This document shows, in pieces, positions 41,710 to 50,945 of a stretch of 64,000 bases of DNA. The translations under genes and the position numbers were made by a program. The stretch comes from JACIYW01 sp014359745 (GTDB taxonomy: Bacteria > Pseudomonadota > Alphaproteobacteria > Rhodobacterales > Rhodobacteraceae), in NCBI GenBank assembly GCA_050433985.1, contig JBNPWE010000009.1, positions 82,825 to 146,824 on the forward strand, written 5' to 3'. Each line of letters opens with the position of its first letter. Position 1 is the first letter of the stretch. The notes below the pieces were generated by a model. The model did no database searches. It had not been told where the DNA came from and saw only the letters and a list, made by a program, of their open reading frames with translations.

Positions 41710-43509
41710 ATGACACCAGACATGATGCTTGCGGTCCAGATTGCGGGAACGTCGGTTCTGGCGGCGGTGGCCGCGCTGGCGCTGATGGGGGCGTTTCACC
41801 GGCGTCCTGGGCGACGCGACGGCGATCTGTTCGGCGTTGCCGAAGAGCAGACGGTGTTTCTGTTCGACGGTCAGGATCTGGTCGATGCCACGGATTCGGC
41901 GCGCGCGCTTCTGGCCGGACCACGGGTCGATGCGCGACCGTGGACACGGCTGATGTCGTATCTGGCGCCGCATTTCCCGAACGCCGCGCTGGAACTTGCC
42001 GATCTGGCCAGCCGTGGGCAGATCATGCTGACCGGCGGCAACGGCCATTCGCTGCAACTGCGCGCCGAGATCCGGCGCGGTCTGACGCGCATCGCCCTTG
42101 TGGACCCCGAAGCCGAGGGGGCGCGCATCACGCTTGACCGTCTCAGCCACCGCGCCATGGAGGAAGAGCTGCTGGCGCTGCGCACCACCATGGATCACAC
42201 GCCGCTGCCGATCTGGCGCGAACAGGATGGCGCGGTCACCTGGGCCAACCCCGCCTATCTTGATCTGGTGCGCGCCATCATCCCGGCCGACGAAGGCCTG
42301 ACCTGGCCGTTGCCGCGTCTGTTCGACGCGCCGCAGGATGGCGCGGGGGGTGGTGCGCCGTGGCGCTGCCGGGTCAGGGGCGAGGGTGAGGGTGCGACCT
42401 GGTTCGACCTGATAACCGAACCCTCGGCGGCGGGCACCCTGCATTATGCGCTTCCGGCAGAGGCGACGGTGAAGGCGGAAACCGCGCTGCGCAACTTCGT
42501 GCAGACGCTGGCCAAGACCTTTGCGCATCTGCCGACCGGGTTGGCGATCTTCAACCGGGATCGTCAACTGGTTCTGTTCAATCCGGCGCTCACCGATCTG
42601 ACGGCGCTTGGGGTCGATTTCCTGTCGGCGCGCCCGACCCTGACCGCGTTTTTCGATCGGCTGCGCGAAGGGCGGATGATCCCAGAGCCGAAGGATTACA
42701 AGGAATGGCGGCGGCGGATTTCGGATTTGGAAAAAGCCGCCGCGACCGGCCAGTATCAGGAAACCTGGACGCTGCCCACCGGCCAGACCTATCGGGTAAC
42801 CGGGCGGCCGCATCCCGATGGGGCGGTTGCGTTCCTGATCGATGATATCAGCGCCGAGATGGCGATGACGCGGCGGTTCCGGTCGGATCTGGAAACCGGG
42901 CAGGCGGTGATCGACACGCTGGATTCCGCGATCGCGGTGTTTTCATCGGCCGGGGTTCTGGTGATGTCGAACGCGGCCTATGCGCGGCTGTGGGGGATCG
43001 ATCCGGGGGCGCGGCTGGGCGAGGTGGGCCTTCAGGACGCGATGGGCCACTGGCAGGCGCGGGGCGGAAACGCGGCGACATGGGCCGGGGCGCGGGCCTG
43101 CGTGCTGGGGCAGGGGCTGGCGCGGCCCGACTGGATCGCGACGATCGACCTTGAGGATGGCACCCGGCTGGATTGCCGGTTTCAACCGATCGCCGGTGGG
43201 GCCACCCTGGCACGGTTCAGCCCCGTTCTTGCGGGGTCAGGGCTGCTTGCGGGGTCAGGGCTGGCGGGCGGTGTTGGGGCCGAGGTGGTGGTCGGTGTCG
43301 AGGCTGCGGGATCAGGGCGAAAAGGGCCGGATACGCAGGGGGCTGTGTTGACCGCGCCGCAGCCGAAGGGGGGGCAGTCGAAGGGACCACAAGCAAAGGT
43401 GGCAGGGCCAAAGGGGCCAAAGACGACAGCGCAGAAAACGGAAGGGCCGAAAGATGCCCGTGCGGCGCCCCCGGCGCGGGCCGCCCCGCGCCTGAGCAAG
43501 GCGGGCTGA
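41710..43509 (+). CDS. Membrane-anchored multi-PAS protein without kinase domain
   Basis: A 599-residue protein with one N-terminal membrane helix (residues about 7-27), then PAS-like regions at about 160-250 (MDHTPLPIWREQDGAVTWAN), 265-375 (LPTGLAIFNRDRQLVLFNPA) and 385-500 (IDTLDSAIAVFSSAGVLVMS). The last 90 residues are low-complexity: Gly-rich repeats of LAGSGL, then Lys/Gly/Pro. There is no histidine kinase or GGDEF domain. Similar PAS proteins upstream of tsaE in this order have been called DivL-like, but the kinase part is missing here. It may be a sensor scaffold. A possible terminator follows. Confidence 0.8.
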   Translation: MTPDMMLAVQIAGTSVLAAVAALALMGAFHRRPGRRDGDLFGVAEEQTVFLFDGQDLVDATDSARALLAGPRVDARPWTRLMSYLAPHFPNAALELADLASRGQIMLTGGNGHSLQLRAEIRRGLTRIALVDPEAEGARITLDRLSHRAMEEELLALRTTMDHTPLPIWREQDGAVTWANPAYLDLVRAIIPADEGLTWPLPRLFDAPQDGAGGGAPWRCRVRGEGEGATWFDLITEPSAAGTLHYALPAEATVKAETALRNFVQTLAKTFAHLPTGLAIFNRDRQLVLFNPALTDLTALGVDFLSARPTLTAFFDRLREGRMIPEPKDYKEWRRRISDLEKAAATGQYQETWTLPTGQTYRVTGRPHPDGAVAFLIDDISAEMAMTRRFRSDLETGQAVIDTLDSAIAVFSSAGVLVMSNAAYARLWGIDPGARLGEVGLQDAMGHWQARGGNAATWAGARACVLGQGLARPDWIATIDLEDGTRLDCRFQPIAGGATLARFSPVLAGSGLLAGSGLAGGVGAEVVVGVEAAGSGRKGPDTQGAVLTAPQPKGGQSKGPQAKVAGPKGPKTTAQKTEGPKDARAAPPARAAPRLSKAG

Positions 43510-43539
43510 CGCCGCGATGCATCCCCGCCGGGTGACGGC

Positions 43540-43575
43540 GGGCGCCGGGGGCGCCCGTGCGGGGGCCTTTTTGGG
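43540..43575 (+). terminator. Putative intrinsic terminator after the PAS gene
   Basis: GGGCGCC-GGG-GGCGCCC (43540-43556), with a second GC-rich hairpin just before it, is followed by GCGGGGGCCTTTTTGG. The stem is strong and a T-run lies about 12 bases later. It separates the PAS gene from tsaE. Confidence 0.5.
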
Positions 43576-43685
43576 GCGCCTGTCAGTTTGCGTGCACGGC
43601 TGATGGCGCGGCATGCGAAGGCGATTGCAGCGATGGCTGTTTTCCGGGGCTTGCGGGTGGGGCGCGGGCCGGTCAGAGTGGCGCC

Positions 43686-44186
43686 ATGCCGGTCTTGCCC
43701 GAACCTACCGTTCTGTCGCTTCCCACGCCCGAGGCCACGGCCGCGCTGGCGCGCAGGCTGGCGCCGGGGCTGGGGGCTGGGGATGTTCTGTTGCTCGACG
43801 GGCCGATCGGGGCGGGCAAAAGCCATTTCGCCCGCGCGCTGATCCTTGCGCGTCTGAACGCGGTGGGCCTTTGGGAAGAGGTGCCTTCGCCCACCTTCAC
43901 GCTGGTGCAGACCTATCATGCCGGCGATCTGGAAATCTGGCACGCCGATCTTTACCGCCTGACCCATGCCGATGAGGCGCTTGAACTGGGCCTGGCCGAG
44001 GCGTTCACCACCGCGCTGTGCCTGGTTGAATGGCCAGACCGGCTGGGCCCCGATCTGCCCGCCGATGCGCTGCGCCTGGAATTTGCATACGGGGCGGGGC
44101 AGGACGCGCGGCAACTGACGCTGACGGGCGGTGCGCGCTGGGCGGGGCTGCTGGCGGGTCTTGCCCAAACGGTGTGCGATGTTTGA
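43686..44186 (+). CDS. tsaE: tRNA N6-threonylcarbamoyladenosine biosynthesis ATPase TsaE
   Basis: TsaE is a P-loop ATPase that drives the TsaBD complex in t6A37 modification of ANN-decoding tRNAs. With the ATG at 43686 the protein has 166 residues. It contains the P-loop LLLDGPIGAGKSHFARALIL, SPTFTLVQTYHAG and DLYRLTHADEALELGLAEAF, all diagnostic. Upstream in-frame codons lack a ribosome site. The gene overlaps addB by eight bases, so addB is directly next in the operon. In related genomes I recall phosphotransferase and nucleotidyltransferase genes between them; they are absent here. Confidence 0.93.
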   Translation: MPVLPEPTVLSLPTPEATAALARRLAPGLGAGDVLLLDGPIGAGKSHFARALILARLNAVGLWEEVPSPTFTLVQTYHAGDLEIWHADLYRLTHADEALELGLAEAFTTALCLVEWPDRLGPDLPADALRLEFAYGAGQDARQLTLTGGARWAGLLAGLAQTVCDV

Positions 44187-47166
44187 CGGCGCACAACCGC
44201 CCCCGCGGGTATTCGCGCTGCCGCCCGGCGCGGATTTCCCGCGCGCGCTGGTCGCGGGGCTTTTGCAGCGGCTGGCCGGGCAACCGCCCGAGGCGCTGGC
44301 CCGCGTGACCATCCACGTCAACACCGCGCGCATGCAGCGCCGCATCCGCGCCATCCTGGCCGAGGGGCCGGCGCGGCTTTTGCCGAAGGTGGCGCTGATC
44401 ACCGATCTGGGCCGCGACGCCGCCCTGCCCGATGTGCCCGCCGCGGTGCCGCCGCTGCGCCGTCGGCTGGAACTGGCACAGCTTGTGGCCGGGCTGGTGG
44501 CGCGCCAGCCCGATCTGGCCCCCAAAAGCGCCGTCTTCGCGCTGGCCGAAAGCCTGGCGGTGCTGCTGGACGAGATGCAGGCAGAGGGCGTCGGCCCGCA
44601 GGCGCTGGGCGCGCTTGATCTGGCCAATCAATCCGAACACTGGCACCGCACCCGCGCCTTCCTTGAGATTGCCGCGCGGTTTTCCGGCCCGGCCAGCACC
44701 GAGGCACCCGATGCCGCCGCGCGGCAACGGCGGATCGTGACGGCGCTGGCGGCGCGTTGGCGCGCCGATCCGCCGCAAGATCCGGTTATCGTGGCCGGGT
44801 CAACGGGATCGCGCGGTGCGACCGCGCTGTTGATGCAGGCGGTGGCGCGGCTGCCGCAGGGCGCGCTGGTGCTGCCGGGGTTCGATTTCGACACGCCCGC
44901 CGATGTCTGGCACGGCATGGACGATGCGCTGATCGCCGAGGATCATCCGCAATACCGCTATCACAAGCTGCTGCACGCCCTTGACCTGTTACCCGGCGCG
45001 GTGCGGCCCTGGCACGACAGCCCCGCGCCCGATCCGGGTCGGGCCCGGCTGATATCCCTGTCGCTGCGCCCCGCGCCCGTCACCGATCGCTGGATGACCG
45101 AGGGGGCCACCCTGCCCGACGTGACCGGCGCCACCCGCGCCATCACCCTGGTCGAGGCCCCGACCCCGCGCGCCGAGGCGCTGGCCATCGCGCTGCGCCT
45201 GCGGCGCGCCGCCGAAGACGGGGTGACGGCGGCGCTGATCACCCCCGACCGGGGGTTGACGCGGCAGGTGACGGCGGCGCTGGATCGTTGGGGTATCCTG
45301 CCCGATGACAGCGCCGGTCGGCCCCTGCCCCTGTCGGCGCCGGGGCGGTTCCTGCGGCATGTGGCGGCGCTGCGGCACCAGCGGCTGACGATCGAGGCGC
45401 TTCTGGTCCTTCTCAAACATCCGCTGACCCATTCGGCGGGCGACCGGGGCGCGCATCTGCTGCATACCCGCGATCTGGAACTTGACCTGCGGCGCAAAGG
45501 CCCGGCCTTCCCCGATGAGGCGGGGCTGCGGCGCTGGGCCGCGCGCCGCCCCGTCGAAGGGCGCGCGCGGTGGGTGGATTGGCTGGCCGGGGTGATCGCC
45601 GAACCCATGGCCGGGGCGGCGCCCCTGGCCGAACACGTCGCCCAACACCTTGCCCTGGCCGAACGGATCGCCAATGGCCCCGACGGCACCGGCGGCGGCG
45701 CCTTGTGGCAGAAGGCGGCCGGGGCCAAGGCGCGCGAGGTCGTTGACGATCTGGTCGCCGAGGCCGCGCATGGCGGCACCATGACCGCCGCCGATCATGA
45801 CGCGCTGTTGGGGGCCATCCTTCAGGGCGGCGTGGTGCGCGATGCCGTCACGCCGCATCCGCGCATCATGATCTGGGGCACGCTGGAAGCGCGGGTGCAG
45901 GGCGCGGAACTGGTCATCCTGGGGGGGCTGAACGATGGCGTCTGGCCCGCCGCGCCGACGCCCGATCCATGGCTGAACCGCAAGATGCGCCATGATGTGG
46001 GGTTGCTGCTGCCCGAACGCCAGATCGGGCTGTCGGCGCATGATTATCAGCAGGCCGTCAATGCGCCCGAGGTGATGATCACCCGCGCCCTGCGCGATGC
46101 CGAGGCGGAAACCGTGCCGTCGCGCTGGTTGAATCGGCTGATGAACCTGCTGGGGGGGCTGGGCGCGCAGAACGGGCCGCAGGCGTTGGCCGGGATGCGC
46201 GCGCGCGGGCGCGGCTGGCTGGATCTGGCGGCGCGGCTGGAAGCCGATTACACCCCGGTGCCGCCCGCCGCCCGCCCCGCCCCGCGTCCGCCGGTGGATG
46301 CGCGGCCCACCGAACTGCCGGTGACAGACATCAAGCGGCTGATCCGCGACCCCTATGCGATCTATGCAAAGCGCATCCTGCGCTTGCGGCGGCTTGATCC
46401 GCTGCGCCCCGCGCCCGATGCGCTGCTGCGCGGATCGGTTCTGCACAAGATCATAGAGCGGTTCGTGCGCGAACGCAGGCCCGAACCGCTGCCCGAACCG
46501 CTGCCCGAGACCCCGGCAAAGGCCCGCGCCCGCCTGATGGCGATCACCGCCGAGGTTCTGGCGGCCGAAATACCCTGGCCCGCCGCCCGGCGCCTGTGGC
46601 ACGCCCGCCTTGACCGGGTGGCCGACTGGTTTCTGGCGCTGGAGGCCACGCGCCCCGGCACCCCGGTTCTGATCGAGGAGGCCGGCGGTGTCGATCTGGC
46701 CGGGCTTCCCTCGGGTCAGCGGTTTCGGCTGACGGCGAAACCCGACCGGATCGATCTTGATCCCGACGGAACGCTGCATGTGATGGATTACAAGACCGGG
46801 ACGCCGCCCACGGTCGCGCAGCAGGAACATTTCGACAAGCAGTTGCTGCTGGAGGCGGCGATGGCCGAACGCGGGGCGTTTGCGGCCCTTGGCCCGCTGC
46901 CGGTGTCGCGCATCACCTATATCGGCCTGGGGTCCACCCCCAAGCAGGTAGCGACCGAGATGACCGAAGGCCTGGCCGATGACGCCTGGGTGGATCTGGG
47001 CAAGCTGATCGGGCGGTACGGGCGGCACGATCAGGGCTATATCGCCCGGCGCGCGGTGTTCGAGGAACGGTTTCCCGGCGATTACGATCACCTTGCGCGG
47101 TTCGGCGAATGGGAAATGTCGGATGGTTCGGTGCCCGAAACGGTTGGCGAAGGGGACGGGGAATGA
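44179..47166 (+). CDS. addB: Double-strand break repair protein AddB
   Basis: AddB pairs with AddA in the helicase-nuclease that resects double-strand breaks to a recombination site. Starting at the overlapping ATG (44179), it has 995 residues. The N-terminal inactive helicase-like part contains VFALPPGADFPRALVAGLLQ. The C-terminal PD-(D/E)XK nuclease domain contains SVLHKIIERFV and GTLHVMDYKTGTPPTVAQ with the D-Y-K motif. Length fits alphaproteobacterial AddB (about 1000). The stop overlaps addA by ATGA. Long open frames on the opposite strand are GC-rich shadows. Confidence 0.95.
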   Translation: MFDGAQPPPRVFALPPGADFPRALVAGLLQRLAGQPPEALARVTIHVNTARMQRRIRAILAEGPARLLPKVALITDLGRDAALPDVPAAVPPLRRRLELAQLVAGLVARQPDLAPKSAVFALAESLAVLLDEMQAEGVGPQALGALDLANQSEHWHRTRAFLEIAARFSGPASTEAPDAAARQRRIVTALAARWRADPPQDPVIVAGSTGSRGATALLMQAVARLPQGALVLPGFDFDTPADVWHGMDDALIAEDHPQYRYHKLLHALDLLPGAVRPWHDSPAPDPGRARLISLSLRPAPVTDRWMTEGATLPDVTGATRAITLVEAPTPRAEALAIALRLRRAAEDGVTAALITPDRGLTRQVTAALDRWGILPDDSAGRPLPLSAPGRFLRHVAALRHQRLTIEALLVLLKHPLTHSAGDRGAHLLHTRDLELDLRRKGPAFPDEAGLRRWAARRPVEGRARWVDWLAGVIAEPMAGAAPLAEHVAQHLALAERIANGPDGTGGGALWQKAAGAKAREVVDDLVAEAAHGGTMTAADHDALLGAILQGGVVRDAVTPHPRIMIWGTLEARVQGAELVILGGLNDGVWPAAPTPDPWLNRKMRHDVGLLLPERQIGLSAHDYQQAVNAPEVMITRALRDAEAETVPSRWLNRLMNLLGGLGAQNGPQALAGMRARGRGWLDLAARLEADYTPVPPAARPAPRPPVDARPTELPVTDIKRLIRDPYAIYAKRILRLRRLDPLRPAPDALLRGSVLHKIIERFVRERRPEPLPEPLPETPAKARARLMAITAEVLAAEIPWPAARRLWHARLDRVADWFLALEATRPGTPVLIEEAGGVDLAGLPSGQRFRLTAKPDRIDLDPDGTLHVMDYKTGTPPTVAQQEHFDKQLLLEAAMAERGAFAALGPLPVSRITYIGLGSTPKQVATEMTEGLADDAWVDLGKLIGRYGRHDQGYIARRAVFEERFPGDYDHLARFGEWEMSDGSVPETVGEGDGE

Positions 47167-50100
47167 GCCGCGACGCCGCATCCGAACGGCAGGTGCAGGC
47201 CGCGGACCCCGCCGCCTCCACCTGGCTGTCGGCCAATGCCGGATCGGGCAAGACGCGGGTCTTGACCGATCGGGTGGCGCGGCTGTTGCTGGCGGGATGC
47301 GCGCCCCAGCACATTCTGTGCCTGACCTATACCAAGGCGGCCGCCTCCGAGATGCAGAACCGCCTGTTCCGCCGCCTGGGCGAATGGGCGATGCTGGAAG
47401 AGGGCGCACTGCGCGCGGCGCTGCGCGATCTTGGCGCCGACGGGGCAATTGACGCGGCGCGGCTGCGCGATGCGCGGCGGCTGTTCGCGCGCGCGATAGA
47501 GACGCCGGGCGGGCTGCGCATCCAGACCATCCATTCGTTCTGTGCGGGCCTGTTGCGCCGCTTCCCGCTGGAAGCGGGCGTGTCGCCGCAATTCACCGAG
47601 ATGGACGACCGCACCGCCGCCCTGTTGCGCGGCGAGGTGGTCGAGGCGCTGGCCGATGGCCCGCAAGGCGCCCTGATCGACGGCATCGCCCGCCATTACA
47701 CCGGCGAGGATTTCCTGCGCCTGACCGCCGAGGTCACCCGCCACCGCGCCGGGTTCGCGCACCCGCTGGACCGGGCGCGGGCGCTGGATCTTTTCGACCT
47801 GCCCGCGGGGTATGATACGGCGGCGCTGCTGGCCGATGTGTTTCTGGGGGATGAGGCCGATATCATCGCCCGGCTTCTGCCCGCGCTGCGGGCCGGATCG
47901 GCCAACGATGTGAAAGCAGCGGCAAAGCTGCGCCCCTTGCCCGCCACGCCGGATCTGGCTGATCTGGCCGTGCTTGAATCCGTATTTCTGACCGGAAAGG
48001 GCGCAAAGGCCCCGTTCACCGCCAAGATAGGCAGCTTTCCCACCAAGGGCACCCGTGACCAAATCGCCGATCTGATGCCGCGCCTCGACAAGCTGATGGC
48101 GCGGGTAGAGGCGGCGCGGCCCCGCCGCATCGCGCTGGCGGCGGCCGAAAAGACGCTGGCGCTGCACGCATTCGCCGCCGCCTTTCTGCCCGCCTATGAC
48201 GCGGCCAAGGCCGCGCGCGGCTGGCTGGATTTCGACGATCTGATCCACCGCACCCGCCTGCTCCTGACCGATCCGGGGGTTGCGGGGTGGGTGCTGTACC
48301 GGCTGGATGGCGGCATCGATCATATCCTGATCGACGAGGCGCAGGATACCAGCCCCGAACAATGGCGGGTGATCGAACTGCTGGCGCAGGAATTCACCGC
48401 CGGCGAGGGCGCCCACGACGCGCGCCGGGGGGACGCGCGCACGATTTTTGTGGTGGGCGACAAGAAACAGTCGATCTATTCGTTTCAGGGCGCCGATCTG
48501 CGCGCCTTTGACGCGATGCAGGCCCAGTTTCGCGACCGGCTGGCGGCGGTGCAGGTGCGGCTTGAGGAAATGCTGCTGGAATATTCGTTCCGTTCGGCCG
48601 AACCGATCCTGCGGCTGGTCGATACCACCTTTGACGCGGCGCGCGGCACCGGCCTGGGGGGGGAGGTGCGCCACCGCGCGTTTTTCGCCGATCTGCCGGG
48701 CCGCGTCGATCTGTGGCCGCCGGTGGAAAAGGCCGACAAGCCGGAACAGGGGCAATGGTTCGATCCGGTCGACCTGCGCTCCGACACCCATGAAAACGCG
48801 GTGCTGGCCCGCCAGATCGCGGCTGAAATCGCGCGGCTGATCGCGGCGGGCACACAGATCCCCGATGGGAATGGCGCGCGGCCGTTGCGGGCCGGTGATT
48901 TCCTGATCCTGGTGCAACGCCGCCGCGATCTGTTCCACGAGATCATCCGCGCCTGCAAATCGCAGGGCCTGCCGATTGCCGGGGCCGATGTGCTGAAACT
49001 GGGGGCGGAACTGGCGGTGCGCGATATATCCGCGCTGTTGGCGTTTCTGGCAACGCCCGAGGATGACCTGTCGCTGGCCGCCGCGTTGCGATCACCGCTG
49101 TTCGGCTGGTCCGAGGATGCGCTTTACCGCCTTGCCCGGCCGCGCAACGGGTATCTGTGGGCGGCGCTGCGCGATCACCCGTCGTCGGCGCTTGATACGC
49201 TGACCGACCTGCGCGACCAGACCGATTTCCTGCGCCCCTACGATCTGATCGACCGCATCCTGACCCGCCATGACGGGCGCAAACGCCTGCTGGCGCGGTT
49301 GGGGCCAGAGGTGGAAGACGGCATCGACGCGCTGTTGTCGCAGGCGCTGACCTATGAACAGACTGAAGTGCCCAGCCTGACCGGCTTTCTCACATGGCTG
49401 GAGGCCGAGGATGTCGAGGTAAAGCGCCGCCCCGACAGCGCCGGTGACCGGATCCGGGTGATGACCGTGCATGGCGCCAAGGGGCTGGAAGCCCCGGTGG
49501 TGATCCTGCCCGAAACGCAGGTGCGCAAGCCGCCGCAGGCGGGCGAGGTGCTGGTGGCACCGGGCGGCACCGCGCTGTGGAAAACCGGTGCCGACGAAAG
49601 CCCGCAGATCGTCAAAGCCGCGCAGGACGGCATTACCACGCGCCAGGAAGAGGAACGGCTGCGCCTGCTTTATGTGGCGATCACCCGCGCCGAAAAATGG
49701 CTGATCGTCTGTGCTGCCGGTGACGTGGGCGATGCGGGCAAAAGCTGGTATGCGCGCCTCCATGAGGCAATGGATATCGCCGGTGCGGTGCCGGCCCCGA
49801 TGCCCACCGGCCTTGGCCTGCGCCTGTCGGCTGGGCCATGGCCACCCGATGCCGCCGCCCCTTCCCCGCAGGCCCCGCCGCGGGCCGATCCGCCGCCCCC
49901 ATGGGCCGTCAGCCCCGCGCCCGAGGCCGCGCGCCCGGCGGAACCGCTGTCGCCTTCCGATCTTGGCGGGGCCAAGGCCTTGCCCGGCGACGGCCAGGAC
50001 AGCGCGACAGCACTTGACCGGGGCACGCGGCTGCACCGTTTGCTGGAACATCTGCCCGCCTGGCCCCGCGCCGACTGGCCCGCGATCGCCATCAGCCTTA

Positions 50101-50501
50101 CCGGCCATGAGGATGCAGCGCTGCTGGCCGAGGCGGCCGCAGTCCTGACCGCGCCCGCGCTTGCGCCGCTGTTTGCCCCCGGCACATTGGCCGAGGTGGA
50201 TATCAGCGCGCATCTGCCGCAAACGGGCGCCCGCCCGCTGGCAGGCACCATCGACCGGCTGATCGTGGGCGATGATCATGTGCTGGTGGTCGATTACAAA
50301 TCCAACACCCTTGTGCCCGCAAGCGCCGCCGATGTGCCCGACGGGCTGTTGCGGCAGATGGGGGCCTATGCGGCGGCGCTGGCGCTGATCTATCCCGACC
50401 GGCGCATCGAGACCGCGATCCTGTGGACGCGGACGGCGGAACTGATGGCCCTGCCTCGCGATCTCGTGAACGCGGCCTTTGCCGCGACCACCCTGCCTTG
50501 A
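47163..50501 (+). CDS. addA: Double-strand break repair helicase AddA
   Basis: The ATP-dependent 3'-5' helicase and nuclease subunit of AddAB. The 1112-residue protein starts at the ATG (47163) overlapping addB. It has the Walker A motif STWLSANAGSGKTRVLTDRV, LCLTYTKAAASEMQNRLFRR (motif Ia), LIDEAQDTSPEQW (motif II), VVGDKKQSIYSFQGAD (motif III) and TVHGAKGLEAPVVIL (motif V), followed by LLYVAITRAEKWL (motif VI). A C-terminal nuclease domain has HVLVVDYKSNTLVP. The family is certain. trxA follows after 57 bases. Confidence 0.96.
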   Translation: MSRDAASERQVQAADPAASTWLSANAGSGKTRVLTDRVARLLLAGCAPQHILCLTYTKAAASEMQNRLFRRLGEWAMLEEGALRAALRDLGADGAIDAARLRDARRLFARAIETPGGLRIQTIHSFCAGLLRRFPLEAGVSPQFTEMDDRTAALLRGEVVEALADGPQGALIDGIARHYTGEDFLRLTAEVTRHRAGFAHPLDRARALDLFDLPAGYDTAALLADVFLGDEADIIARLLPALRAGSANDVKAAAKLRPLPATPDLADLAVLESVFLTGKGAKAPFTAKIGSFPTKGTRDQIADLMPRLDKLMARVEAARPRRIALAAAEKTLALHAFAAAFLPAYDAAKAARGWLDFDDLIHRTRLLLTDPGVAGWVLYRLDGGIDHILIDEAQDTSPEQWRVIELLAQEFTAGEGAHDARRGDARTIFVVGDKKQSIYSFQGADLRAFDAMQAQFRDRLAAVQVRLEEMLLEYSFRSAEPILRLVDTTFDAARGTGLGGEVRHRAFFADLPGRVDLWPPVEKADKPEQGQWFDPVDLRSDTHENAVLARQIAAEIARLIAAGTQIPDGNGARPLRAGDFLILVQRRRDLFHEIIRACKSQGLPIAGADVLKLGAELAVRDISALLAFLATPEDDLSLAAALRSPLFGWSEDALYRLARPRNGYLWAALRDHPSSALDTLTDLRDQTDFLRPYDLIDRILTRHDGRKRLLARLGPEVEDGIDALLSQALTYEQTEVPSLTGFLTWLEAEDVEVKRRPDSAGDRIRVMTVHGAKGLEAPVVILPETQVRKPPQAGEVLVAPGGTALWKTGADESPQIVKAAQDGITTRQEEERLRLLYVAITRAEKWLIVCAAGDVGDAGKSWYARLHEAMDIAGAVPAPMPTGLGLRLSAGPWPPDAAAPSPQAPPRADPPPPWAVSPAPEAARPAEPLSPSDLGGAKALPGDGQDSATALDRGTRLHRLLEHLPAWPRADWPAIAISLTGHEDAALLAEAAAVLTAPALAPLFAPGTLAEVDISAHLPQTGARPLAGTIDRLIVGDDHVLVVDYKSNTLVPASAADVPDGLLRQMGAYAAALALIYPDRRIETAILWTRTAELMALPRDLVNAAFAATTLP

Positions 50502-50558
50502 CGTTCGCCGCGCCCGTCCATAGGTTCAGGGCCGAACAGTCATACAGGAGACACCGAT

Positions 50559-50879
50559 ATGGCAACCCTTCCCGTGACCGATGCCACCTTCGACGCAGAG
50601 GTCAGGAATTCCGACATCCCCGTGGTCGTGGACTTCTGGGCAGAATGGTGCGGCCCGTGCAAACAGATCGGCCCGGCGCTGGAAGAACTTTCCAAGCATT
50701 ACGAAGGCCGCGTGAAAATCGTCAAGGTCAATGTCGATGACAATCCCGACCTGCCCGCCCAGATGGGTGTGCGCGGCATCCCGACGCTGTTCTTGTTCAA
50801 GGATGGCAAGCCGGTGTCGAACAAGGTTGGCGCCGCGCCCAAAGCCGCGCTGCAAAGCTGGATCGACGGCGAGATCTGA
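50559..50879 (+). CDS. trxA: Thioredoxin
   Basis: A 106-residue cytosolic dithiol reductase with the active site FWAEWCGPCKQIGPALEEL and the cis-proline segment GVRGIPTLFLFKDG. Length and fold are standard. It is preceded by a good AGGAGAC ribosome site and followed by a clear intrinsic terminator, so it probably ends the tsaE-addB-addA-trxA transcript. An internal promoter is possible but none was recognised. The protein could reduce ribonucleotide reductase and peroxiredoxins; no special partner is indicated by context. Confidence 0.97.
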   Translation: MATLPVTDATFDAEVRNSDIPVVVDFWAEWCGPCKQIGPALEELSKHYEGRVKIVKVNVDDNPDLPAQMGVRGIPTLFLFKDGKPVSNKVGAAPKAALQSWIDGEI

Positions 50880-50913
50880 TCGCTACAGGTGACAGGTTCG
50901 GGCGGTGGGTTTT

Positions 50914-50945
50914 GGGGCACCTTCGGGTGCCCCTTCATATTTTCC
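50914..50945 (+). terminator. Intrinsic terminator of trxA
   Basis: GGGGCACC (50914-50921), loop TTCG, GGTGCCCC (50926-50933), then TTCATATTTTCC. An 8-bp GC-rich stem with a stable UUCG tetraloop and a U-rich tail. It also lies at the convergent end of the minus-strand gene ending at 50935. Confidence 0.85.

Noticed and set aside
43200..43480. G-rich tandem pattern considered as a CRISPR or DNA repeat array
   Set aside because: The pattern encodes the low-complexity tail of the PAS protein, and unit length and spacing are irregular.
44989..47448. Open frame of 819 codons on the minus strand opposite addB/addA
   Set aside because: Antisense shadow caused by GC-rich codons; composition is rich in Arg/Gln/His/Pro with no motif, and the plus strand encodes a clear AddB.
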